Made by a program: the position numbers and the translations under genes. Positions 45,651-52,724 of a stretch of DNA of 64,000 nt are shown in pieces; within the stretch, counting starts at the first letter, position 1, and every line of letters begins with the position of its first letter. The DNA comes from Chloroflexota bacterium (GTDB lineage: Bacteria > Chloroflexota > Dehalococcoidia > Lucifugimonadales > UBA3495). The DNA is taken from contig JACZUF010000007.1 in the NCBI GenBank assembly GCA_022573285.1, positions 51,193 to 115,192 of the forward strand, given 5' to 3'. Under the pieces are notes generated by a model. The model did not search any database and was not told where the DNA came from. It saw nothing but the letters and a program-made list of their open reading frames with translations.

Positions 45651-47854
45651 GGCCCTCCACGCAGGTAGTTCACGGTTAGGTCCAGGGGTTGCACCAAAGC
45701 CAGGAGGGCGCCGTCTTCCACCGGCATGTCACAGCAGGAATAGGCCGCCACCACGTAGGTACGCAATTCAGTGGCATCTTCCTCACCTTCCCGTCCTATT
45801 TCAACTGCGCTGACGGTGATCGTCCGCGCCTCCGGGACGCATCCCTCCGCCATGTCTGGGAACTTGTTGATCTCAGCTTGAATCAGATCATCTTGGGCTC
45901 CAAGGAGGGATTCATCGACCTCGAAGTAAGGGCGGGTGTCGATGTCAGTCCGGGGCAGCAGCTTCAGCAGCTCCAAATTCTCCACCAAAAGGACGCCTTC
46001 CACCGACATGACTTCATGTAAGACCTCTGAGTAATACACATTTCTGCCAAATTGCCAGCCTTGCCGGTCCAGGCCGCCCTCCAGGGGATGGAAATATTTG
46101 GCCAGCCGGTCTGAGATTGCCTCCTTCACCTCCAACAGGTCGGCGTCGTCCTTGGTCCGCACGTTGATCAAAACCGAAAGGTCGTGGTAGAGCGGACCCA
46201 TCACACGGACCTGGGATGTGATGAGCCGCCGTTGGTCCAAATACCGGCAGACCAGTTCACGGCTGCCCGCACTGGGCACGGGCCTAGAATCCCTACTTTG
46301 GGGCACAATGACCACGTTGATGATACTGGAGCCGTCTCCGGAGTCCTGCGATGCATGGGCGGCGGCACGGGCCACCAAGGCGCCCGGGGTAGCCATGGCC
46401 AACTCCGCAAAGTCCTCCAGTGTCACCGCCCGGTCCCGGGTTTTGAATAGTTCCCTTGGTCCGGTGACTTTGGTCGATTCCAGAGGCTCCTCATCCTCTC
46501 CGCCGATGGCCGGGCGGTAATTTGTCACCTCTTCCACGTCGGGATTGGAAGTGACCATGTCGGTCACGGTTTCCTGCCCTACGTTTCCGGTCCGGCCGCC
46601 GCCGTAGCGGTAAGACCGGGCCACAACATTGGCCTGTCCGGCCAACGGAATTCGGCCGTGCAGGCCATCTCCGAAAATTATTTCTCCTGAAGATCGGTTC
46701 AGGATGAAATGTTCATCTTGAGGGCCGGACGCATGGAAATCAGAGGTCAATTCCCAGGGCTTCGGGCCTTGGCCCTCATCGACTTCCAATTCCAACGGTG
46801 GGTCCGCCAAGACCGGGCTGTAGCGGAGGGTCATGATCTGATTGGGCGTTCCGCTACTAGATCCTACGACTTCATCCCGGGCCGTTAATGCTGCCGCGGC
46901 TTGTACCGTGTTGGTAACCACGCGGTCAATATCGGGACCGGTTACATAATCTCCGCCTACGAATCTGACACGCATCCAGTAATAAAGCGGCGGGTCATCC
47001 TCATCTTCTTGAAAGAGGGGCAGACCCAGGCTGCTGTACTTGGTCTGGGGTATCTGTCCCGGCACCTGGAAATACACTTGGCCGTTCCGGCTTAAAGCGC
47101 GGGTGCCGTCGTCGGTTTCTTTGACGTTTAGACTGTCCCATGCCTGGCCGTCCCACCATTCCCAGGCCAATTGAGGACCGCCGACCGATTCAACGCTGGG
47201 ACCGCAATCCGAGATTGCCGGAGCGTCCAAGAGGTCTTGCCCTTTCTCAGTCAGATAGATCTGCAGGCCGACTTCCTTCCTGGGGAATGGCTGTTTGGAT
47301 TTGAAGGCTAGGATCATTGAAGCGCCGGTGGTCGCGGGGGTCCCGAACGGTGCAAAACTGCGGCCGGAATTATTATTGTCTTGGGTGATGTCCTTCACGG
47401 CTTCGTCGTCATCTGTGCCGTCGTGCGTCAGTACCAACTCCAAACGCGCGGTGATTGCGCGAAGAGTCCGCTCTGTTTCGAAATTCACGGGTTGCGGTAG
47501 ATCGCGGGCCGACGAGCCTACCACGGTGCCCTTAGGTATCAATACATCGGCTATATTGGCATCAGTTTCCAAATCTTCCTTCAAAATGAAGGTAAGGTCC
47601 GCCTGAGCCGGTTTGGCCGGCGTTTGCTCGATCCCCAGCAACTGAAGAAACTTCAGGTAGTTAAGCTCCGGCAATTTGTTCAAGCGGTATAGGATGGTTT
47701 CAGATAGCCAGGCTTGTAACTGAAGCAGAGTGATGCCGGGGTCGCTCTCATTCCAGTCGGTCCATTCCGGCAGGTACCGGGGTATGCGCGACCGGACCTC
47801 CTCAAAGAGGCTCTTAAAGTCCCGATCGTCAAGTTTCGGTGGTTGCAGCGGCAT
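45647..47854 (-). CDS. Baseplate J / gp47-like wedge protein (Afp11-like)
   Basis: A 735-residue protein typical of the 'putative baseplate assembly protein' family. The N-terminus has YLPEWTDWNESDPGITLLQL and YRLNKLPELNYLKFLQLLGI. The middle has FGDGLHGRIPLAGQANVVAR and SYRYGGGRTGNVG. The C-terminus has REYLDQRRLITSQVRV-like RYLDQRRLITSQVRVMGP and EVLHEVMSVEGVLLVENLEL. It is the main wedge component connecting baseplate hub and fibres. It sits directly after gp25 (12-base gap) as in Afp, PVC and many phages. Confidence 0.9.
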   Translation of the reverse strand: MPLQPPKLDDRDFKSLFEEVRSRIPRYLPEWTDWNESDPGITLLQLQAWLSETILYRLNKLPELNYLKFLQLLGIEQTPAKPAQADLTFILKEDLETDANIADVLIPKGTVVGSSARDLPQPVNFETERTLRAITARLELVLTHDGTDDDEAVKDITQDNNNSGRSFAPFGTPATTGASMILAFKSKQPFPRKEVGLQIYLTEKGQDLLDAPAISDCGPSVESVGGPQLAWEWWDGQAWDSLNVKETDDGTRALSRNGQVYFQVPGQIPQTKYSSLGLPLFQEDEDDPPLYYWMRVRFVGGDYVTGPDIDRVVTNTVQAAAALTARDEVVGSSSGTPNQIMTLRYSPVLADPPLELEVDEGQGPKPWELTSDFHASGPQDEHFILNRSSGEIIFGDGLHGRIPLAGQANVVARSYRYGGGRTGNVGQETVTDMVTSNPDVEEVTNYRPAIGGEDEEPLESTKVTGPRELFKTRDRAVTLEDFAELAMATPGALVARAAAHASQDSGDGSSIINVVIVPQSRDSRPVPSAGSRELVCRYLDQRRLITSQVRVMGPLYHDLSVLINVRTKDDADLLEVKEAISDRLAKYFHPLEGGLDRQGWQFGRNVYYSEVLHEVMSVEGVLLVENLELLKLLPRTDIDTRPYFEVDESLLGAQDDLIQAEINKFPDMAEGCVPEARTITVSAVEIGREGEEDATELRTYVVAAYSCCDMPVEDGALLALVQPLDLTVNYLRGGP

Positions 47855-47866
47855 TTCGTTGACCTT

Positions 47867-48274
47867 CTATCCGCCGGTTACCCCTTCTTGGAGAAAGAAG
47901 GGGTAGACCAGGTTGTGGTATGCATTGTTGGACCGGATACGGTAGTCCACGTGGACCAACAATAGGTTGGGTTGGCCGGGATCGTCCTCTACTCGAACGT
48001 CAGCCAGATCTATGCGAGGCTCCCACCGGACCAGGGCTTGTTGGACCTGATGCCCTATGGCTCCCCGTGTGTTGGCGTTGTTGGGCGCGAAGACGTAGTC
48101 ATGTATCCCGCAGCCAAACTCGGGCAGCATGATCCGCTCTCCCTTGGAGGTGGAAAGGACTATCCAGATAGCCTCCGCAACGTCTTGCTCTCCCCAAGAC
48201 ATGGAGAAACCGCCGCGTCCGTTGACCCGTAACGGGAATTTCCAACCGGTGCCCAGAATGCTGCTGCCGACCAT
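47867..48274 (-). CDS. Baseplate wedge protein gp25/GPW family (Afp9-like)
   Basis: A 135-residue protein with the gp25 signature: LGTGWKFPLRVNGRGGFSMS, VLSTSKGERIMLPEFGCGIH (the ER-M-PEFGC core), and VDYRIRSNNAYHNLVYPFFL. gp25 nucleates sheath assembly on the baseplate in T4-like machines. It is adjacent to gpJ, and starts immediately after the stop of the PAAR-like gene. Confidence 0.93.
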   Translation of the reverse strand: MVGSSILGTGWKFPLRVNGRGGFSMSWGEQDVAEAIWIVLSTSKGERIMLPEFGCGIHDYVFAPNNANTRGAIGHQVQQALVRWEPRIDLADVRVEDDPGQPNLLLVHVDYRIRSNNAYHNLVYPFFLQEGVTGG

Positions 48275-48670
48275 CTAGCCCCCAACCAACACGGTCGGGT
48301 TGCCACCCAAAACCGTACCCACCGCATTGGTGCTATTCTGCTCCGTGGTATCGAACATCCTAATCACAGCATTGCTATTCGCAAACACCGAGCTGGATCC
48401 TTGTGGGAAAGTCACCTCTTTGCCGTTCGTTCCCGATTTGACGCCGCCGGATGTTCCGGCCTCGTCACCAGAGGTGTTTTCAATTATGCTGGCGGTGGTG
48501 ACAACCTTCGCGCCGCCAGCTAGAACGTCCTCCGACGTGTCTTTGGCATCGGACAATTGCCCGATGCTCGGATAGGGGATGGGCACGTCGCCGGACGGGG
48601 TTGGGGTCAAACAGACGTTCGGAAAGGCGAAACAGATTCCGCTATCGTCGGTTGTTATGGGCATGCCCAT
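48275..48670 (-). CDS. DUF4150/PAAR-like spike-tip protein
   Basis: A 131-residue protein matching the DUF4150 PAAR-like pattern: CFAFPNVCLTPTPSGDVPIP, YPSIGQLSDA, GDEAGTSGGVKSGT, and a terminal GTVLGGNPTVLVGG. PAAR-like proteins sharpen the tip of the spike trimer and can carry cargo. MGMPITTDD offers two adjacent starts (48670 or 48664). It is next to a DUF2169 gene, a pairing also seen in type VI secretion loci. Confidence 0.82.
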   Translation of the reverse strand: MGMPITTDDSGICFAFPNVCLTPTPSGDVPIPYPSIGQLSDAKDTSEDVLAGGAKVVTTASIIENTSGDEAGTSGGVKSGTNGKEVTFPQGSSSVFANSNAVIRMFDTTEQNSTNAVGTVLGGNPTVLVGG

Positions 48671-48672
48671 GA

Positions 48673-49443
48673 TTACGAGACCTCCAATACGGCTTCTTCA
48701 AGGCGGTCTTCCCAGGGAAACGTCGCCCGCCACGTGATCAGGAAATGACCGGCGGGAACGTCATACACCACCGTATCGGCGCCTTCCTCCATAACTACCG
48801 GCGGGTTGGCAATAATGTCACCGATTTTCACGGCGAGCGTTGGTCTCGGAGGTATTGTCACCCGCACGACGCCGGCCGGGCCGTTAAATTCCACTTTTTC
48901 TCCTTCCGTCAGATGAGCGGCCAGGCTGGCGTCGCCCGTTAGATTACTGCCGTTGAAAAATGTGTTATTAAACCCATCGGGCAATTTGCTTGGGTCGTCA
49001 AGATCGGGCCTGAAGTCCAAAGCGTTGCCCGCCTCTAATTTCCTCGCACCACTCAGTCGAGTGCGCCAACCATAGTCCAGGTTCAACGGCGGGTCGGGCA
49101 GGAATCCTGCCCCCCGGTCGATGCGTATCTGGCCGAATCCTCCAAAATTAAATTCGTCGCGGACCGCGGCCAGGTCCAGACCCGGCTTGGAGGGCACGAT
49201 GTCGGATTCGATCCGTATGGCGAGGTTGTCCACATGAAAGCCGTCTTCGCCGTCGGCCGGCGCTTCTGGCTCGAACGTGGTGTCGGCCATCAAGATTTCC
49301 TGCTGCTCTCCAATGGAGCCGTCTAGTTGTACCGTTTGTTTCACTATGAACACGCCCACCTTTTCCACTCCGCCGCCGGAAGCCCGCCCGGAGATCACGA
49401 AGAAGTTTGGATAGGGAAATCCCTCTTCGACTTCGATTTGCAC
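48673..49443 (-). CDS. DUF2169-like protein, probable spike-tip partner
   Basis: A 256-residue protein. The C-terminal two-thirds resemble DUF2169: LNLDYGWRTRLSGARKLEAG, LPDGFNNTFFNGSNLTGD, EKVEFNGPAGVVRVTIPPRP and HFLITWRATFPWEDRLEEA. DUF2169 proteins act as accessory/loading factors for PAAR-like tips in type VI systems (family knowledge). It is directly upstream of the DUF4150/PAAR-like gene (2-base gap), supporting that role here. Confidence 0.6.
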   Translation of the reverse strand: MQIEVEEGFPYPNFFVISGRASGGGVEKVGVFIVKQTVQLDGSIGEQQEILMADTTFEPEAPADGEDGFHVDNLAIRIESDIVPSKPGLDLAAVRDEFNFGGFGQIRIDRGAGFLPDPPLNLDYGWRTRLSGARKLEAGNALDFRPDLDDPSKLPDGFNNTFFNGSNLTGDASLAAHLTEGEKVEFNGPAGVVRVTIPPRPTLAVKIGDIIANPPVVMEEGADTVVYDVPAGHFLITWRATFPWEDRLEEAVLEVS

Positions 49444-49475
49444 GTTTAATTCACTTGTCTATTGTTCCAAAATAG

Positions 49476-50132
49476 CTAGGGATTTAGGTCGATTTTTGTG
49501 CTGCTCACGGTTATGGCGTCGCCGGTTAACTCGATCGAGCTCCCATCAGCCTCAATCTTGATGGTCTTTTCTTCCATGACGATGCTAGAATCCTCGCCAA
49601 CTTTGAGGGTGATCTTCCCTTCTTCCATGACGATGCTGGGACTCTCGCCGCCAAATTTGAGGGAAATGTTCTTGTTTTCGTCATCCACGCTAACTAGATG
49701 CCCGTCGGTGGTCACGATGTTGACGGTTTTTTCATCTATAACGATGCTGGGAGTCTCGCCTTTGAACTTGAGCGAAATCTTTTCTTCTTTGTCGGTATCG
49801 TCGAACTCCAGGTAATGTCCGCTGACCGTTTGAATCGTTCGCACCGACAGTTTTTCCTCGCGGGGCTGTTTGTCCTCTCCGTTCCAAAGGAACCCGATGA
49901 TGTAAGGGAAGCGTTGGCTGCCATGCTCAAACGCCAGTAAGACTTCGTCACCTTCCTCAGGCATGAATTGAGTCCCCCGTGAGCCACCAGCCATCGGCAC
50001 GGCGATCCGGGCCCAATTGCTTAACGTCTCCTCCTCGGACATCCACTTAAACGTGACCTTTATCCGGCCCATCTTGTCGGGGTCCTTTAGTTCTTTCACG
50101 ATGCCTGTGACCACGCCGCCGGAATTGTTCAC
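49476..50132 (-). CDS. Spike protein, baseplate assembly V / gp5-VgrG-like (Afp8 part)
   Basis: A 218-residue protein. Residues 1-95 form the OB-fold (GIVKELKDPDKMGRIKVTFK, ARIAVPMAGGSRGTQFMPEE, GDEVLLAFEHGS, YIIGFLWNGED). Residues 100-218 are repeats of the triple beta-helix needle: ISLKFKGETPSIVIDEKTV, ISLKFGGESPSIVMEEGKI, VGEDSSIVMEEKTIKIEADG. It forms the trimeric puncturing needle. Its start overlaps the gpD stop by 4 bases. Confidence 0.9.
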   Translation of the reverse strand: MNNSGGVVTGIVKELKDPDKMGRIKVTFKWMSEEETLSNWARIAVPMAGGSRGTQFMPEEGDEVLLAFEHGSQRFPYIIGFLWNGEDKQPREEKLSVRTIQTVSGHYLEFDDTDKEEKISLKFKGETPSIVIDEKTVNIVTTDGHLVSVDDENKNISLKFGGESPSIVMEEGKITLKVGEDSSIVMEEKTIKIEADGSSIELTGDAITVSSTKIDLNP

Positions 50133-51286
50133 TTAAGCTCCTCCATGCGGGCATCAAACTGCGTGGTGTATCCACCGTCACCCAAGCTGTGGACGCTCTT
50201 GGTAATCATGTACCTTCCGCTGAACCGTTCGCCCAGTCCCTTGATAAACACCGGGCGGCCTGCCCGCAACTCCGGCACGCCAACGGTGCTTCCGGACCCA
50301 GTGACCAAGTCTTTGGCCATACGCGACAGGTGGTCCTTGGCTTTCTGCTTGGCTTCCTGGTCGTTCTCGATTGGCTCGTCGGCCACTACCTCTTCCGATC
50401 CCGCCAGCGCCGAATGGATCTTCGACATATCGGCCACATTGGGCAGGCCCTTGAAATCCAAGTCGTCCCAAGATGCTTCGACGGTGATCTCTTTCTTCTT
50501 TAGAGGGTCCCAGCCCCTCACTTTGACGGTGGCCACTTGGCTTCTCGTTTTCAGCGTCGGTTTGAAGTTGATTAAGGACTGCCCCCACGTCAACTCGTAA
50601 GTAGCGGCTATACCCAGATCGGGCGGGTGGAAATGGAGCTTGGACGTTGTCTGGCCGTTCTGGTCCTCCTCTTCGATATAGATGTCGTACCCGTTATGGC
50701 GGGCCCGCTCCATCAGAAAGATAATCGGGTATTCGTTGTTGATCAGGATGTAGTTGTGCGGTTGCTCGATCGAGCTATTGGCGGAACTGGTCACGAGCTC
50801 CAATTTCAGGCTTGAGCGGCCGCTTTGGTCTTGCATGATGCTGTCCAACACCGCCTGGGCGATCTCCGAGTCCTTCTTTTTCTCGAATGCCATCGTTTTC
50901 TGCTTGAAGTGCAGTTTGTAAAGCTCGTTGAGCGCCCGAACCTGGAGGGTGGGCTGACCGCCGGCCGGAAAGTCGGGGCTGAGGGAGACGATCTGGCCTC
51001 GGAGCATAAGCGTCATACCGCCCCGGTCCAGGTAACCCATGTATAACTCCACGTCCTTGCCGGGATCGAAGATGTCGCAATCTACATATTTGAAATCTCG
51101 GGCCTCGGCATCCCAGTTGTTAATGGTCATCTCAAAGGAATCCATCGCGTCCAAACTGTCGGTGTAGGTGACCGATAGCACGTCGCGAACGACATCATCG
51201 CCCAGCGTCTGTCCTCCAATCTTCACTTCAAAGGCTGGGACGTAAAAATCGTATTTGGTGTATATGGCTACCGGCTGATCGGCCAT
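50129..51286 (-). CDS. Late control D / gp27-like spike hub protein
   Basis: A 385-residue protein of the phage late control D family: FEVKIGGQTLGDDVVRDVLS, RGQIVSLSPDFPAGGQPTLQ, SAEIAQAVL-like DSEIAQAVLDSIMQDQSG, YPIIFLMERARHNGYDIYIE, and the C-terminal PELRAGRPVFIKGLGERFSG with YMITKSVHSLGDGGYTTQF. It is the hub that joins the needle to the tube. In Afp it is fused with the spike protein as one chain, whereas here hub and needle are two overlapping genes. Confidence 0.9.
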   Translation of the reverse strand: MADQPVAIYTKYDFYVPAFEVKIGGQTLGDDVVRDVLSVTYTDSLDAMDSFEMTINNWDAEARDFKYVDCDIFDPGKDVELYMGYLDRGGMTLMLRGQIVSLSPDFPAGGQPTLQVRALNELYKLHFKQKTMAFEKKKDSEIAQAVLDSIMQDQSGRSSLKLELVTSSANSSIEQPHNYILINNEYPIIFLMERARHNGYDIYIEEEDQNGQTTSKLHFHPPDLGIAATYELTWGQSLINFKPTLKTRSQVATVKVRGWDPLKKKEITVEASWDDLDFKGLPNVADMSKIHSALAGSEEVVADEPIENDQEAKQKAKDHLSRMAKDLVTGSGSTVGVPELRAGRPVFIKGLGERFSGRYMITKSVHSLGDGGYTTQFDARMEELK

Positions 51287-51302
51287 ATTTCATCCGCCTC
51301 TT

Positions 51303-52013
51303 TTAGGACCGCACCGGCGGTAATTCAAGCACGGTGCCGGCTTCCAATTCCCGGGGGAAAATGATGCTGTTGGCCTCGGCGATAACCGGCCAAAGACCCG
51401 GGTCCCGGTAGGCCTGATAGGCGATCTGGGGGAGGGTTTCTCCCCTTTGTACCGTATGAATCCGGGTGTGGTCCGACGACTGGAGGTTGAGTTGTTGAAG
51501 TTGGGTCTCCAGAGATTTGTACTCTTTGAGCGACAGAGTTAGAGTCGCCCTTAGAGGTATGCCGTCGGGAGAGAACATGGTGAACCGCTGCTCAACGGTC
51601 TCAACTATGCAATCAAAAACTTTTCTGGTCCCGCCGACTTGGCCCGACTCGTTGATCAGACCGGGAAATTCGTCGCCCCAGCCGAAGCGGCAGCGTGGCG
51701 GCGCATGGTCCTCGCCGGACATCTTCACCAGTGAATAGAATTTATTGGTCCGCTCGGTGACCGCTTTGGCTCCCGATGCTGTCCCGTCTTCAGTGGAATC
51801 GAAGAACAACTCCAGGGTTATGGTCTCGGCCTGGCCGCGTATAAATTGAAGAATGGGGCTATCGATGCCTGGAATGGCTATCTCAGCGGTCTGAGCCGCC
51901 TTGGTCATGCTGAATTCCGTGGGGTTGAACTGGACGTCCATCTTCTCGGCAACGTTGCCGTTGGCGTCCAGCCGCTCCACGTAGGCCTTGATATATGCTT
52001 CGCCCATGACCAT
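51303..52013 (-). CDS. LysM-containing baseplate protein (Afp7-like)
   Basis: A 236-residue protein. The N-terminal part carries MDVQFNPTEFSMTKAAQTAE and a GQAETITLELFFDST segment typical of Afp7/gp53-like proteins. The C-terminus is a LysM-like domain (TVQRGETLPQIAYQAYRDPG, WPVIAEANSIIFPRELEAGT). In related eCIS it links hub and tube. It is 5 bases upstream... of the hub gene group in the same transcript, with a 16-base gap to the hub gene. Confidence 0.88.
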   Translation of the reverse strand: MVMGEAYIKAYVERLDANGNVAEKMDVQFNPTEFSMTKAAQTAEIAIPGIDSPILQFIRGQAETITLELFFDSTEDGTASGAKAVTERTNKFYSLVKMSGEDHAPPRCRFGWGDEFPGLINESGQVGGTRKVFDCIVETVEQRFTMFSPDGIPLRATLTLSLKEYKSLETQLQQLNLQSSDHTRIHTVQRGETLPQIAYQAYRDPGLWPVIAEANSIIFPRELEAGTVLELPPVRS

Positions 52014-52018
52014 AGTTG

Positions 52019-52222
52019 CTACATTCCCTGTCCGGCACCCTGCCGCAACGGTGTGCCGAAATTGCGTTCGCGTTTGGCCTCGCCTTCAATCTGTAGTTTT
52101 TCAAATACGCGAACGAGCACTGCATTGACGATGCGGTCCATAGCTTTTTGAGAAAGCAAGTCCGATACATCCGTTGCCGTCAACGCCGTGTCGACCTCGT
52201 TGATGCGTACGTCTGCCGCCAT
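52019..52222 (-). CDS. Small eCIS protein (Afp6/DUF5908-like)
   Basis: A 67-residue protein MAADVRINEVDTALTATDVS that continues with LLSQKAMDRIVNAVLVRVFE. Short proteins with an N-terminal 'V-I-E-I-(H/R)' strand and a helical rest occur at this place in Afp/PVC-type clusters, between the second tube and the LysM protein. The match is by position and pattern; the role is unknown. Confidence 0.65.
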   Translation of the reverse strand: MAADVRINEVDTALTATDVSDLLSQKAMDRIVNAVLVRVFEKLQIEGEAKRERNFGTPLRQGAGQGM

Positions 52223-52252
52223 AATCAGATGACCCCCCTCAAGCGATTCCGG

Positions 52253-52723
52253 TCAGAATAGAAGCGCGCCAAGATCAAAATTTTCCAGCCGCTCGTGTGC
52301 GATCTCCAGCGTTTCGATACTCGACCCACTCTCAGTTGCGTTTAAATCGGGGCCGGTGTATTTCACGGCCAGCCCCCGGTCGAATTTCCATGCCGCCACC
52401 GGCAGTTTGAATTCATTCTGTACGATGATTAGTCCGTCCCTTCTGTCGGGTTTTCCGTCCAATAGGGCCCGGTGCCACATCCGGAGCTGCGGGTCCAGAG
52501 AGACGCCCCTTTTAAGAATTATGTTGGAGAAGGTGAACCGGGAAGGAAATATGTGCACTCGATCGTTGACCCCGCCCTCCCGGTATTCCTCAATCTCCAT
52601 AGTCGATTCGATTCCGCTGCATTCGCTGAAACTGGCCACGCTGAGCGGCAAGATGCTGCCGCTGTCCAGCAACTGCACCAAAAAATTGAAAGCCGGTACC
52701 GGATCGATTCGTAAACTAACCGT
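52253..52723 (-). CDS. Second inner tube protein, apparently ACG-initiated
   Basis: A gp19-like tube protein: VHIFPSRFTFSNIILKRGVS, MWHRALLDGKPDRRDGLIIV, WKFDRGLAVKYTGPDLNATE and EIAHERLENFD. The only standard start (TTG 52681) would remove the conserved first strand. The frame continues upstream as TVSLRIDPVPAFNFLVQLLD, aligning with MVQQRNDPYAQFNFIVELDG of the other tube protein. The first codon of that alignment is ACG at 52723, six bases after GGAGG (52734-52730) and one base after the sheath stop. A 156-residue product from ACG is therefore proposed. ACG starts are rare; a point error of ATG is possible. Confidence 0.85.
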   Translation of the reverse strand, partial: TVSLRIDPVPAFNFLVQLLDSGSILPLSVASFSECSGIESTMEIEEYREGGVNDRVHIFPSRFTFSNIILKRGVSLDPQLRMWHRALLDGKPDRRDGLIIVQNEFKLPVAAWKFDRGLAVKYTGPDLNATESGSSIETLEIAHERLENFDLGALLF

Positions 52724-52724
52724 A

